A DNA stretch of 64,000 nucleotides from Sulfitobacter sp. HGT1 (GCF_013282155.1 NZ_BLWI01000004.1:1-64000); one strand, 5' to 3'. Shown: positions 1-9,710, counted from the first letter of the stretch. Translations and numbers: made by a program. The notes: generated from the sequence alone by a model not told the origin.

Positions 1-24
1 GCGAAGTGCAACGCAGTAGGTCAT
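1..24 (-). CDS. Proteasome-type protease (Anbu family), first 8 codons only
   Basis: Only the N-terminus lies in the window. The minus strand reads ATG at 24-22 and then Met-Thr-Tyr-Cys-Val-Ala-Leu-Arg, running off the edge without a stop. This matches the start I remember for the bacterial proteasome-type protease family (Anbu/BPH), in which the residue after the Met is the N-terminal nucleophile (Thr in this case). Its place directly downstream of the transglutaminase, alpha-E and ATP-grasp genes is the known operon partner position for Anbu. Eight codons are too few for certainty, so the call rests mainly on context. Confidence 0.6.
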
Positions 25-81
25 CGTATGGATATCCGTTTGATTGATCGCTTGGGACGTACCGCAAGCTGTTGGCCCGCT

Positions 82-879
82 TTACTGCTGGACCTGCAGA
101 TTTACAATCATCGTTTCTGCGGCACTGCCGACGCGCATCCCCGAAAAAGGTGCCGCGTCGTGGTAATCGCGCCCGACGGCCAGTCGAACATAGCGTTCAT
201 CGGGGGATTGCGCATTTGATACGTCAAAGCCGACCCAACCCAACCCTTCGACATAGGCTTCGGCCCAGGCGTGGCTTGCCTCTTGGTCGATTTGACCATT
301 CAGCATCAGATAGCCGCTGACATAGCGCGCGGGAATCCCGCCAGCGCGCGCCGCCGCAATAAAGATATGTGCGTGATCCTGGCAAACGCCTGTGCCACCT
401 TGCATCGCTTCCTCTGCGGTGGTCACGACATAGGTGCCGTCTTTGCCATATCTGACCCGTTCCGCGATCATGCGCGACAAGGCGTGCAGACGGTTCAGGA
501 TATTTTCGTGGCTTTCGCTTTCAGCAGCAAGCTCGGTAATCGCGTCGCCTGCTGCGGTCAGGGGTGTTTGCTGACTGAAATACCACAGCGGCGGGCCGCT
601 TTTGGGCAGCGGGATGATACCTGCGGTGTCGGTCGTCTCGACTGAACCGGCGGCAGTGATGGTGATAGACTGGCCCCCTGCATCGACGTTGATCAGATGC
701 ACGGTGTTGCCGTGGTGATCGATATAAGAGGCTTCGATCATGCCGCCTTTGACCGTGATCTTCCAATCCAGGGTTTTCTGACAATCCAGCACCTGGGGTG
801 TCAGGCGTACCTGCTGCAAGGCATAATCCACCGGCTGATCGTAGTTGTATTCGGTGGTGTGGCTGATCTGGAGTAACAT
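82..879 (-). CDS. Transglutaminase-like family protein
   Basis: The 265-residue protein has an N-terminal beta-rich region of the bacterial transglutaminase N domain, then a transglutaminase-like cysteine protease core. The catalytic triad is visible as Cys166 in GVCQDH, His203 in SHAWAE and Asp219 in GFDVSN. There is no signal peptide, so it should act in the cytoplasm. It is the third gene of a minus-strand operon after the ATP-grasp and alpha-E genes and just before the Anbu-type protease start. Such operons have been proposed to make and process a peptide tag or small peptide, with the transglutaminase homologue acting as a peptidase or amidase. The physiological substrate is unknown. Confidence 0.88.
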   Translation of the reverse strand: MLLQISHTTEYNYDQPVDYALQQVRLTPQVLDCQKTLDWKITVKGGMIEASYIDHHGNTVHLINVDAGGQSITITAAGSVETTDTAGIIPLPKSGPPLWYFSQQTPLTAAGDAITELAAESESHENILNRLHALSRMIAERVRYGKDGTYVVTTAEEAMQGGTGVCQDHAHIFIAAARAGGIPARYVSGYLMLNGQIDQEASHAWAEAYVEGLGWVGFDVSNAQSPDERYVRLAVGRDYHDAAPFSGMRVGSAAETMIVNLQVQQ

Positions 880-890
880 ATCTGGGCAGC

Positions 891-1832
891 CTATTTGTTG
901 AACCTGAAATCGGTTTCGATCTGCAATCCAAGGGCATTGTTCTTGCCGATGAACTCGCTGATGAATTCGTGCAGGCCATCCTCAAAGATCGTGGCGATGT
1001 CACGTGATTTCATTTCTTTTTTCAGTTTCTTTGCCATGTCGTTACAAGGCACACGGACGTTGTAATCTTCGGCCAGGGCTTCCAGTTGGTCTTCGACCTG
1101 GCTCACGCAGAACAGCAAGGATCGAGGCAGGCGACGGTCAAGGATCAGAAAATCGGCAATCGCCGAGGCGGTCATGTCGCCTTGATTAAGCCAGCGAAAC
1201 GACCGGTGCGCAGATACGGACCGCAACACGGTTTCCCATTGCACGTTATCCAGCGAAGACCCGACAAATTTGACCGATGGCAGCAGCGTGTAATATTTAA
1301 CGTCGATAATGCGGGCGGTGTTGTCGGCCCGTTCAATAAACGTTCCGATGCGTGAAAAATCGTAGATATCATTGCGCAGCATCGTACCGTGCAAGGCCCC
1401 CCGCACCAGTGCCGAATGCTGGCGAATGGTGGCAAGGGCAGCGGGCAAATCCTTTTCCTGCACGGGGGTCTGCAACAATTCGGTCAGGACCATCCAGTTT
1501 TCGTTCACGGCCTCCCAGACTTCGGTGGTCAGCGCGGTCCGCACCAGACGCGCGTTATCACGGGCTGCTTTGCTGACCGACAGGACACTGGACGGGTTGC
1601 GCGTGTCGCGCAGCAGATAATCGATGACTTCGCGGGCGGCATAGTGATCGTAAACTTGGTCATATCCCGTGCGCACACCGGATGTCGTGACAACAGATTT
1701 CCATTCGGATTCACTGTCGGTGGATCGGGTAAGCGCCATGCGAAAGCCGGCTTCGACCATGCGTGCGGTGTTTTCGCCGCGTTCCAGCAGCCGGAACATC
1801 CAATACAGACCCCCTGCGGTTTTGCCTAGCAT
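891..1832 (-). CDS. Alpha-E domain-containing protein
   Basis: A 313-residue, mostly helical protein beginning MLGKTAGGLYWMFRLLERGE, close to the usual N-terminus of alpha-E (COG2307) proteins. The family has no established enzymatic activity. It is nearly always encoded beside a circularly permuted ATP-grasp protein and a transglutaminase homologue, and sometimes fused to the former. Here it begins 4 bases after the ATP-grasp stop codon and ends 11 bases before the transglutaminase start, which implies one transcript. It is probably a partner or scaffold for the ATP-grasp ligase; that role is inferred from association only. Confidence 0.88.
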   Translation of the reverse strand: MLGKTAGGLYWMFRLLERGENTARMVEAGFRMALTRSTDSESEWKSVVTTSGVRTGYDQVYDHYAAREVIDYLLRDTRNPSSVLSVSKAARDNARLVRTALTTEVWEAVNENWMVLTELLQTPVQEKDLPAALATIRQHSALVRGALHGTMLRNDIYDFSRIGTFIERADNTARIIDVKYYTLLPSVKFVGSSLDNVQWETVLRSVSAHRSFRWLNQGDMTASAIADFLILDRRLPRSLLFCVSQVEDQLEALAEDYNVRVPCNDMAKKLKKEMKSRDIATIFEDGLHEFISEFIGKNNALGLQIETDFRFNK

Positions 1833-1836
1833 TGTG

Positions 1837-3264
1837 CTACTCCTCCAAAACCCAAGTGTCTTTGGTCCCGCCGCCCTGGCTTGAGTTGACCACCAGCGAC
1901 CCTTCTTGCAACGCCACCCGCGTCAGCCCGCCCGGTGTAATTTCGATCCCCTTGGGGGACACCAGCACATAGGGCCGCAGATCAACGTGGCGCGGGGCAA
2001 GCCCGCCATCGGTAAAGATCGGCACGGTCGAAAGCGATAGCGTCGGTTGTGCGATATAGTTGCTGGGGCGCGCGCGCAGTTTTGCGGCAAAGTCCTCAAG
2101 CTCTTGTTTGCTGGCGGCAGGGCCAACCAACATGCCATAGCCGCCTGAGCCGTGCACCTCTTTGACCACCAGATCCTTGAGGTTATCGAGCGTATATTTC
2201 AACGCATCGGGTTCGGCGCAGCGATAGGTTTCGACGTTCTTCAGGATTGCCTTTTCGCCGGTGTAGAATTCGATGATTTCGGGCATGTAGGAGTAGATCG
2301 CCTTGTCATCGGCAATACCGGCACCGGGTGCGTTGGCAATCGTGATGCCGCCTGCACGGTAGATATCCATGATGCCGGGCACGCCCAACATGCTTTCCGG
2401 GTTAAAGTTCAGCGGATCAAGATATTCGTCGTCGATCCGGCGGTACAGCACATCAACAGGTTCATACCCCAGCGTCGTGCGCATGGCGATCCGGCCATCG
2501 ACGACGCGCAGATCATGGCCTTCGACCAGTTCAACGCCCATTTGATCGGCAAGGAATGAATGTTCGAAATAGGCCGAGTTATGAATGCCCGGCGTCAAAA
2601 CGGCGACACGCGGCTTGCCGGTACAAGCAGGCGGGGCACTGTCGCACAAGGCGCGGTGGAGGCTGTCAGGGTATGTGCTGACCGGCTTGACCCGCACGCG
2701 GCTGAAAAGTTCAGGGAACATTTGCAGCATCGTTTCGCGGTTTTCCAGCATATAAGACACGCCAGACGGGGTGCGGGCGTTGTCCTCGAGCACGAAAAAC
2801 TCGTCTGGTCCGGTGCGCACGATATCGGTGCCGACAATGTGGGTATAGACCTTGCCGGGGGGGCTGAAGCCCATCATCTGCGGCAAGAACGCCTCGTTTT
2901 TGGCAACGAGTTCATAGGGCACGACGCCCGCGCGCAAGATCTCTTGGCGGTTATAGACGTCGTGAATAAAGGCGTTGATTGCGGTGACCCGCTGCGCAAT
3001 GCCTTTTGACAGCTTTGCCCATTCGCGTTCCGCGATGATGCGTGGCACCAGATCGAAGGGGATCAACCGTTCTTGGGCTTCGGCCTGACCATAGACGTTA
3101 AAGGTGATCCCGCTGCGGCGAAAGAAGGTTTCGGCCTCTTGCGATTTGCGCGTCAGATGGGCCGGGTCTTGCTCCTCGAACCATTTGCTATAGCCAGCAT
3201 AAGGGGCCGTGACCGTATCCGGCCCTGCAATCATTTCGTCAAAAAATTGTTTGTTTTTTTCCAT
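1837..3264 (-). CDS. Circularly permuted type 2 ATP-grasp protein
   Basis: A 475-residue protein of the COG2308 family, a circular permutation of the ATP-grasp fold of carboxylate-amine ligases. Recognisable family segments include PGIMDIYRAGGITIANAPG and the glycine-rich KEVHGSGGYGMLVG loop near residue 370. It is the first gene of the minus-strand operon and is probably the ligase that forms amide or peptide bonds, with the alpha-E protein, transglutaminase and Anbu protease downstream. The promoter should lie in the 158-base gap at 3265-3422, shared with the divergent gamma-glutamyltransferase-like gene. Acceptor and donor substrates are unknown. Confidence 0.88.
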   Translation of the reverse strand: MEKNKQFFDEMIAGPDTVTAPYAGYSKWFEEQDPAHLTRKSQEAETFFRRSGITFNVYGQAEAQERLIPFDLVPRIIAEREWAKLSKGIAQRVTAINAFIHDVYNRQEILRAGVVPYELVAKNEAFLPQMMGFSPPGKVYTHIVGTDIVRTGPDEFFVLEDNARTPSGVSYMLENRETMLQMFPELFSRVRVKPVSTYPDSLHRALCDSAPPACTGKPRVAVLTPGIHNSAYFEHSFLADQMGVELVEGHDLRVVDGRIAMRTTLGYEPVDVLYRRIDDEYLDPLNFNPESMLGVPGIMDIYRAGGITIANAPGAGIADDKAIYSYMPEIIEFYTGEKAILKNVETYRCAEPDALKYTLDNLKDLVVKEVHGSGGYGMLVGPAASKQELEDFAAKLRARPSNYIAQPTLSLSTVPIFTDGGLAPRHVDLRPYVLVSPKGIEITPGGLTRVALQEGSLVVNSSQGGGTKDTWVLEE

Positions 3265-3422
3265 ATATCAACGTTACGGCGCATTTCAGGAACCACAAGG
3301 GACATTTGCAAAACACTCCTTGGGATGTGATTTCGTGTGATGAAATGTGCCCAATATTTAGGCGGGAGATTTATGCCACTTATCCACTTGCGTCTTGGTC
3401 AGTTCCGGTCGCAGGATAGGGC

Positions 3423-4988
3423 ATGAATTATGACACTCCTTATGATATTCGCCGTGGTCCTTTGCTGGCCCGCAATGTTGTTGCAACATCGCAACCTTTG
3501 GCAGCCCAAGCCGGGCTTTCCATGCTGTATAAAGGCGGGAATGCTGTTGATGCGGCCCTAGCTGCGGCGATTGCGCTGACTGTTGTTGAACCTTCCGGGA
3601 ATGGCCTTGGCAGCGATGGTTTTGCAATTCTGTGGGACGGGGATGCGCTGCATGGTTTGAATGCGTCGGGCAGATCACCCGCCGGATTGACCGCGACCGA
3701 AGTAACAGAGCGCGGCTGGGGCAGCGTCACGGTGCCGGGGGCTGTTTCGGCCTGGGTTGCGCTGTCGGATCGTTTTGGCGCGTTGCCGTTCGAGACCCTG
3801 TTTGGCCCTGCAATAGACTATGCTGAAAACGGGTTTCCCGTGTCGCCGATCATCGCGCGGCTGTGGGAAATGGCGGGCAAGACATTGGGCCAGCAGCCCG
3901 GTTTTGCAGACTGCTTTTTGCCCGGTGGCCGCGCGCCCAAGGCGGGTGAGATTTTCCGAAACCCCGCGCAGGCGAAATCGCTGCGGCTGATTGCCCAGAC
4001 CAAGGGCGCGGCGTTTTATACCGGCGAACTGGCCGAGAAGATTGTGGCAGATGCCGCGCGGCACGGGTCTGCTTTGTCGATGTCCGATATGGCGGATCAC
4101 AGCGTCGATTGGTGCGGCACCTTGCATCAGGATTACGCAGGCGTTGCCTTGCATGAAATTCCGCCAAACGGGCAGGGGATCGCGGCGCTGGCAGCACTTG
4201 GGATTCTGGATCATTTCGATCTGGCAAGCCATGCTCCCGACAGCCCGCAGGCGCTGCATTTGCAGATCGAAGCCATCAAGCTTGGCCTCGCCGATGCCGA
4301 GGCTTTTGTTGCCGACCCCGCGCATATGGATGTCACGCCAAGCGAGATGTTGAACCCCGCGTATCTGGCGCGGCGGGCCGCGGAAATTGACCCTAACAAG
4401 GCGAAAATGGCAGTTGAGGGCGCGCCGAAACATGGTGGCACTGTCTATATCACAGCGGCAGATGCGTCGGGTATGATGGTGTCGTTGATCCAGTCGAACT
4501 ATATGGGGTTCGGATCGGGTGTTGTTGTGCCTGATACAGGGATCAGCCTGCAAAACCGTGGCGCAGGGTTTGTGACGACACCCGGTCATGCAAACCAGAT
4601 CGGTCCCGGCAAACGGCCCTTCCAAACGATCATTCCGGGTTTTGTGATGCAAGAGGGCGCACCGTTGATGAGCTTTGGCGTCATGGGTGGCCCGATGCAG
4701 GCGCAGGGTCATGTGCAAATGGTCACGCGGATGATGGTGCACGGTCAATCACCCCAAGCCGCTAGTGACGCGCCACGCTGGCGTTTCGTGACGGGGCTGG
4801 AGGTGGCCGTTGAAAGCACCATGCCGGATGAGACAGTTGCCGCATTGGAAGCCATGGGCCACAAAATCACCCGCGAGGCACCCGACAACGCCTTTGGGTT
4901 TGGCGGTGCGCAACTGATCGCGCGGCAGGGTGATGGATATGTGGCTGGATCAGACCATCGCAAAGACGGCTGCGCTGTCGGCTTTTAA
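3423..4988 (+). CDS. Gamma-glutamyltransferase family protein
   Basis: A 521-residue Ntn-hydrolase of the gamma-glutamyltranspeptidase family. The N-terminal part has the family segment GGNAVDAALAAAIALTVVEP. The autoprocessing site is Thr340 in HGGTVYI, followed by the conserved stretch around NYMGFGSGVVVPDTGI; Thr340 should become the nucleophile of the small subunit. There is no signal peptide, unlike periplasmic GGTs, so it is more like the cytoplasmic YwrD-type members that act on gamma-glutamyl or other amide substrates. A GGATAGGGC-type ribosome site precedes the ATG. The gene is 19 bases from glycerate kinase, so the two may be cotranscribed. Confidence 0.86.
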   Translation: MNYDTPYDIRRGPLLARNVVATSQPLAAQAGLSMLYKGGNAVDAALAAAIALTVVEPSGNGLGSDGFAILWDGDALHGLNASGRSPAGLTATEVTERGWGSVTVPGAVSAWVALSDRFGALPFETLFGPAIDYAENGFPVSPIIARLWEMAGKTLGQQPGFADCFLPGGRAPKAGEIFRNPAQAKSLRLIAQTKGAAFYTGELAEKIVADAARHGSALSMSDMADHSVDWCGTLHQDYAGVALHEIPPNGQGIAALAALGILDHFDLASHAPDSPQALHLQIEAIKLGLADAEAFVADPAHMDVTPSEMLNPAYLARRAAEIDPNKAKMAVEGAPKHGGTVYITAADASGMMVSLIQSNYMGFGSGVVVPDTGISLQNRGAGFVTTPGHANQIGPGKRPFQTIIPGFVMQEGAPLMSFGVMGGPMQAQGHVQMVTRMMVHGQSPQAASDAPRWRFVTGLEVAVESTMPDETVAALEAMGHKITREAPDNAFGFGGAQLIARQGDGYVAGSDHRKDGCAVGF

Positions 4989-5007
4989 GCAAGTTTAGAG
5001 ACGTTTT

Positions 5008-6300
5008 ATGACCCTTCCCGACCCTGAGGCGCTGCTGCGCAGTTTGTTCGACACCGCTGTCGAAGTGGCTGATCCCATGCAAAGTCTGGCACGGTTCTTG
5101 CCTGCACGACCCGCAGGTCGGGTTGTTGTCATCGGGGCGGGCAAGGCCAGCGCGCGCATGGCCGAGGCCGTGGAGGCCGAATGGGGCCCTTGCGAGGGTC
5201 TGGTCATTACCCGCTACGGCTATGCCCGGCCTTGTCAGGGAATTGAGATCGTCGAGGCGGCGCACCCTGTGCCCGATCAGGCAGGGGTCGTCGCGACCCA
5301 AAGGATGCTGGCCTTGCTGGATGGATTGGGCGAGGACGATTTCGTGCTTGCGCTGATTTCTGGCGGCGCGTCGGCGTTGCTGGTGGCACCCTTGGGCGAT
5401 ATCACCCTTGCCGAAAAGCAGGCGGTGAACCAAGGGCTGTTGGCGTCTGGTGCGCCGATCCAGCAAATGAATGTGGTGCGCAAACACCTGTCGCAGGTCA
5501 AAGGCGGGCAACTGGCGGCGGCGGCTTATCCGGCTGCAATGCTGGCGCTGATGATTTCCGATGTGCCGGGCGACGATATGGCGATGATCGGGTCGGGGCC
5601 GACCGTCGGGGATGCAAGCACGGTTGCGGATGCGCAGGCCATTCTGGACCGTTGGAAGATCGTTGTACCTGCCTCTGTCAGTGCGGCCCTGTCAAAGGGA
5701 TCACAGGTGATTAAGCCGGATGATCTGCGACTGTCACGGGTGACCAACCAGATTTACGCGGCCCCAAAGCAATCGTTGGATGCGGCCGAAACGCTTGCCC
5801 AGTCCTTGGATTTGCAGGTTGTCCGTTTGGGCAATGACCTAGAAGGGGAGGCCCGTGATGTTGCAACCGAACACGCAAAGCTTGCCCTTGCCACGCAAGC
5901 AGCCATGAAACCGGGTGACCAACCCGTGTTGATGTTGTCAGGCGGAGAGTTGACGGTCACACGGCGCGGGGACGGGATCGGCGGGCCAAACGCCGAATAT
6001 TGCCTTGCCCTGGCGTTGGCCTTGGGCGGTGCTGCAGATATTTGGGCGCTGGCCTGTGATACGGACGGGGTCGATGGTGCAGACGAAGTGGCCGGGGCGT
6101 GCATCGGGCCTGCCACGTTACGCAAGGCCAAAGAGGCGGATGTTGACCCGGAATTGGCGCTGGCGAGGAATGATGCCCATCGGTTTTTCAAAACGGCGGG
6201 CGGTCAGATCGTTACCGGGCCGACCCTGACGAACGTTAATGATTTCCGCGCCATGCTGGTCTTTCCCAAAAGCACGCAAAACTGGGACGAAACGCAATAA
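5008..6300 (+). CDS. Glycerate 2-kinase (DUF4147/MOFRL family)
   Basis: A 430-residue protein with an N-terminal DUF4147 domain (VVVIGAGKASARMAEAVE near residue 35) and a C-terminal MOFRL domain ending in GPTLTNVNDFRAML. These proteins phosphorylate D-glycerate at C2 to 2-phosphoglycerate, linking the serine cycle, glyoxylate or tartrate degradation to lower glycolysis. Older annotations call the same family hydroxypyruvate reductase TtuD; the family is a kinase and has no Rossmann NAD domain. It lies 19 bases downstream of the GGT-like gene. No other glycerate-pathway gene is in the window. Confidence 0.88.
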   Translation: MTLPDPEALLRSLFDTAVEVADPMQSLARFLPARPAGRVVVIGAGKASARMAEAVEAEWGPCEGLVITRYGYARPCQGIEIVEAAHPVPDQAGVVATQRMLALLDGLGEDDFVLALISGGASALLVAPLGDITLAEKQAVNQGLLASGAPIQQMNVVRKHLSQVKGGQLAAAAYPAAMLALMISDVPGDDMAMIGSGPTVGDASTVADAQAILDRWKIVVPASVSAALSKGSQVIKPDDLRLSRVTNQIYAAPKQSLDAAETLAQSLDLQVVRLGNDLEGEARDVATEHAKLALATQAAMKPGDQPVLMLSGGELTVTRRGDGIGGPNAEYCLALALALGGAADIWALACDTDGVDGADEVAGACIGPATLRKAKEADVDPELALARNDAHRFFKTAGGQIVTGPTLTNVNDFRAMLVFPKSTQNWDETQ

Positions 6301-6338
6301 GTAAAATTGTTTCGCCTTTCGCCACAATCCCTGCGGGC

Positions 6339-6345
6339 AAGGAGG
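6339..6345 (+). promoter_or_regulatory. Ribosome binding site that fixes the TTG start of the hybrid kinase
   Basis: AAGGAGG at 6339-6345 is a full anti-Shine-Dalgarno match and sits 8 bases before the TTG at 6354. There is no in-frame ATG until well inside the sensor domain, so the TTG is the likely start. Confidence 0.75.
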
Positions 6346-6353
6346 CTTTTTGG

Positions 6354-9300
6354 TTGTTTGAGAAAAAAACACAACCTATAAACGAATTTGGTGTTTCTCC
6401 TATCCCGAGCCTTAAGTGCGGCAGGCATGGGCATGATTTTGAATGGATTTGTTGGTTGTTCAAGCGTCTCGATATCCTTCTTGTTGTATTTTGCATTTTC
6501 GTGACTTTGGGAGTGTTCGCAGAAAGTCGACGCATCGGCCAAGTCGCGGCACATGCTGAATTTCAGCGGCTGACAGAAGACGGGCTTCAGGCGCTGAAGA
6601 CCCGATTGGATATTTACCTGCAAAGCCTGAATGGCGCTGCGGGGATGCTGCATGCATCAGAAAATATCGAGTCAGATGATTTTGAAATCTTTGCCAGCAC
6701 CATTGATATAAAAAATTCACTACCTGGTATTAACGGCATCGGTTTTATCGAGCCGGTTCCAAAAGACGAAGTCGCGGAATTTGTCGCGAAGATGCGTGCG
6801 GACGGGACGCCTGATTTTTCGGCGCATCCCGAAACCGACAGCGACGTAAAATACCTGATCAAATATATCGCGCCGGTTGATATTAACGCCCAAGCTGTCG
6901 GGTTGGATATCAGTTTCGAGGAAGGCCGCCGTGAAGCCGCCAATCGTGCCCGCGAAACGGGTTTGCCGCAGATCACGCCCCGGATTTTGTTGGTGCAAGA
7001 TGAGACCGCACAGCCCGGTTTCCTTATTCTGAAGCCGTATTTTAGGGATGAAGAATTGCGCGGCTGGGTTTATGCGCCCTTTATCGGGCGTAATTTGATG
7101 GGAAATCTGAGCCCGGGATTGGAGAATTATTTCGACTTTCAAGTCTATGACGGGAACGCGGCTAACCCGGACACATTAATTTATGCCACCGAGCAGGAGC
7201 CTGATTCACAAGGTACTCAGGTTGCGAAATATTCTTTGGAGATATTTGGCCGACCTTGGACGCTTGAATACCAAAGCACGAAGTTTTTTGACACGTCGTT
7301 CAACTTGCGTGGACCGTATTTCATCTTGTTGGGCGGGCTGTTGTTATCCGTCATGTTGGCATTTGCGATGCGTGCGTTACGGGCCCGCAATGAAAGCCTG
7401 GCCGAGATCGCAGCACTACGGGGCAAACAGATCAGTGCGCGAGAAGAAGAAAACAGGTCGCTCGTGGAAAATACGGTCGTTGCTGTGATTATCCTCGATG
7501 AAGATTTGAAAATCTTGTTCGCAAATCATGCCGCAACGACCTGCTTTGGCGGCGAGCGCGAAGGTCTAAGCGGACTGCCACTCAAGAATTTCGTCACTGA
7601 AATACCAAAAAGCGAGATGCAAAAAGGCTATAATGCATTGGGTCATACCCTTGAGGGGCGTGAACTGTATCTTGATCTTCAGACAAACCGCTGGGTCACC
7701 TTGAATGGAAAACGTCGCACAACAGTGATTGTTCGCGATGTAACTGCCAACGTTGAGGTGGTGGACGAACTGGCCGTAACAAAACAGCGGTTTGATGCGG
7801 CGCTGTCTGGCTCTCAGATCGGCGTGTTCGAAATAAACCTGAAGACCGGTACATCGGTGGTGTCGCATACGTGGCGGGATATCATGGGCGTTGATCAAGA
7901 CGCCGAGGATCCGCAGGGCATCTTTATGAACCGGATTCATCCGGATGACCTTCCGATTTTGTTCGAGGTAGACCGGAAATGCATCAACGGAGAGACAGAC
8001 CGGTCGATCTCGGAATACCGGATGGGGTTTGGGGACAGCTGGCGTTGGATGAAATCGGATGCTGTGGTCGTTGAGCGTGATGCCGATGGCAAAGCAGCGC
8101 GCATGGTCGGTACGCAAATCGACGTGACCGATCTGCGCCATGCGCGCAATGCGCTGGAGGCCAGCGAACAAAGGTTCCGTACCGTGCAAGAGGCCGCCCC
8201 CGTTGGTATGGCGACGCTCAACAATGGCGGATATTTTATTGGCGTGAATTCGGCCATGTGCGATCTGACTGGGTATTCCCGGGATGAGATGCTGAAGGAT
8301 TTCAACCTGAGCAAGGTCATCCCAGAGAACGAGATGGGCGGATTGATTGATGCGGTTCAGGAGACGATGAAGTCTGGCATCCAAGATATTTTTCGCGGGG
8401 AGTTCCGGATACTTCACAAAGACGGGGGGCATCGCTGGGGTTTCTTTAACGTTACCTGGACGTTTGACAAGAATGCCGGATCTTATGTGTTTATCGCTCA
8501 AGTTATTGATATAACGGATAAAAAGAAGATCGACCAGATCAAGAGCGAATTTATCTCTACGGTTAGCCATGAATTGCGCACACCGCTGACCTCGATCAAG
8601 GGGGCGCTTGGCCTGATCGAGGTAGCCGCACGTGACAAACTGCCGGCTTCCTCGCTTCGCCTGATCGAGATTGCCCGGTCAAACTCGAACCGCCTGACCG
8701 ACATTGTGAATGATATTCTGGACCTCGAAAAGATTTCGTCGGGCGAGATCAGCTTTAACATGGTCGAGGTCGACCTTGGGGAATTGATACGATCGTCACA
8801 CAACGAAATGCTGCCATTCGCCGTGACCCACAAATCGACGTTAGTTGTCGAGCTTCCCGAGGAAGAGCTGCACGTTATCGCAGATTCGGGGCGCATGATG
8901 CAGGTAATGGCAAACCTGATTTCGAATGCATGCAAGTATTCTTATGATGGTACAGAGGTGAAGATCACTGTCGAAAAGCTGGACAAGGTCGCGATTGTCT
9001 ATGTCCAGAACATTGGGAAAGGGGTGCCTGAATCGTTTAAAGGGCGCATTTTCCAGCGTTTTTCGCAAGCCGACGGATCAGACACACGTGCCAATGGCGG
9101 TACAGGGCTGGGTCTGAATATCAGCCGCCAGATCGTATGGCGTCAGGGTGGCGACATCGGATTTGAAAGCAAGCCGGATGGACCGACCGTATTCTGGTTT
9201 ACTTGCCAGATCGTAGAACCCTCACGGAAACCGGCACCTCCTGCAATCAAACAGCTGCGGACTAAGAAAAATGAGCGGCTCAAGGTTTTGCATCTCGAAG

Positions 9301-9629
9301 ACGATGAAGATTTTGCCGAAGTGATCCACGCGGGTCTGAAGCCCTATGCGGACGTGCAAAACGTCACCCGCCTAAAGGATGTCAGAGCGATGTTGTCGGA
9401 TGGTGGCCCTTGGGATGTCATCATTCTGGACTGGACCTTACCAGACGGGGACGCGGCGGTGTTGCTTAAGGAAATCGTTCAGCAACAACCAGATGCGCGG
9501 CTTGTCAGCCTATCATCCGATGGTGTGCGGGAAAAAGATGATCGGATCAGTGTCCATATCATCAAAGCTCAGGCAGATATGGACTACATCATCGAAAGTG
9601 TTATGGATTTTTCTCAGAAAGCAAGCTAA
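6354..9629 (+). CDS. CHASE/PAS hybrid sensor histidine kinase
   Basis: A 1091-residue membrane sensor kinase. Order: membrane helix ~39-57; periplasmic CHASE domain ~80-270 (PGINGIGFIEPVP, then the GLDISFEEGRREAANRARETG core); second helix ~321-341; three PAS domains at ~368-462, 476-596 and 604-723; HisKA with phospho-acceptor His739 in SHELRTP; HATPase with N-box Asn854/Asn858 and G2 loop GGTGLGL; and a C-terminal receiver with Asp1026 and Lys1071. The ATPase G1 box reads NIGKG, with Asn where Asp normally contacts adenine. As a hybrid kinase without its own HPt domain, it should pass phosphate to a separate HPt protein, and one is encoded at 10075-10452. CHASE domains bind small extracellular ligands; this ligand is unknown. 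Confidence 0.92.
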   Translation: MFEKKTQPINEFGVSPIPSLKCGRHGHDFEWICWLFKRLDILLVVFCIFVTLGVFAESRRIGQVAAHAEFQRLTEDGLQALKTRLDIYLQSLNGAAGMLHASENIESDDFEIFASTIDIKNSLPGINGIGFIEPVPKDEVAEFVAKMRADGTPDFSAHPETDSDVKYLIKYIAPVDINAQAVGLDISFEEGRREAANRARETGLPQITPRILLVQDETAQPGFLILKPYFRDEELRGWVYAPFIGRNLMGNLSPGLENYFDFQVYDGNAANPDTLIYATEQEPDSQGTQVAKYSLEIFGRPWTLEYQSTKFFDTSFNLRGPYFILLGGLLLSVMLAFAMRALRARNESLAEIAALRGKQISAREEENRSLVENTVVAVIILDEDLKILFANHAATTCFGGEREGLSGLPLKNFVTEIPKSEMQKGYNALGHTLEGRELYLDLQTNRWVTLNGKRRTTVIVRDVTANVEVVDELAVTKQRFDAALSGSQIGVFEINLKTGTSVVSHTWRDIMGVDQDAEDPQGIFMNRIHPDDLPILFEVDRKCINGETDRSISEYRMGFGDSWRWMKSDAVVVERDADGKAARMVGTQIDVTDLRHARNALEASEQRFRTVQEAAPVGMATLNNGGYFIGVNSAMCDLTGYSRDEMLKDFNLSKVIPENEMGGLIDAVQETMKSGIQDIFRGEFRILHKDGGHRWGFFNVTWTFDKNAGSYVFIAQVIDITDKKKIDQIKSEFISTVSHELRTPLTSIKGALGLIEVAARDKLPASSLRLIEIARSNSNRLTDIVNDILDLEKISSGEISFNMVEVDLGELIRSSHNEMLPFAVTHKSTLVVELPEEELHVIADSGRMMQVMANLISNACKYSYDGTEVKITVEKLDKVAIVYVQNIGKGVPESFKGRIFQRFSQADGSDTRANGGTGLGLNISRQIVWRQGGDIGFESKPDGPTVFWFTCQIVEPSRKPAPPAIKQLRTKKNERLKVLHLEDDEDFAEVIHAGLKPYADVQNVTRLKDVRAMLSDGGPWDVIILDWTLPDGDAAVLLKEIVQQQPDARLVSLSSDGVREKDDRISVHIIKAQADMDYIIESVMDFSQKAS

Positions 9630-9630
9630 T

Positions 9631-9686
9631 CAACCCAAACTAGAATCAAGGGTTGGTCTAGCGGACAGTTTCTGCATCAGGCAGAA
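9631..9686 (+). other. Two small hairpins between kinase and response regulator
   Basis: The 81-base gap holds two inverted repeats: CAACCC/GGGTTG with arms 9631-9636 and 9650-9655, and TTCTGC/GCAGAA with arms 9670-9675 and 9681-9686. Neither has a T-tract. They could stabilise or attenuate the message between the two signalling genes, or mean nothing. Confidence 0.3.
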
Positions 9687-9710
9687 GTATAGTCTTTACA
9701 AGGGGCAGGT

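Noticed and set aside
3675..4748. 357-codon minus-strand open frame
   Set aside because: It is antisense to the GGT-like gene; the composition is rich in His, Arg and Gln, as shadow frames usually are.
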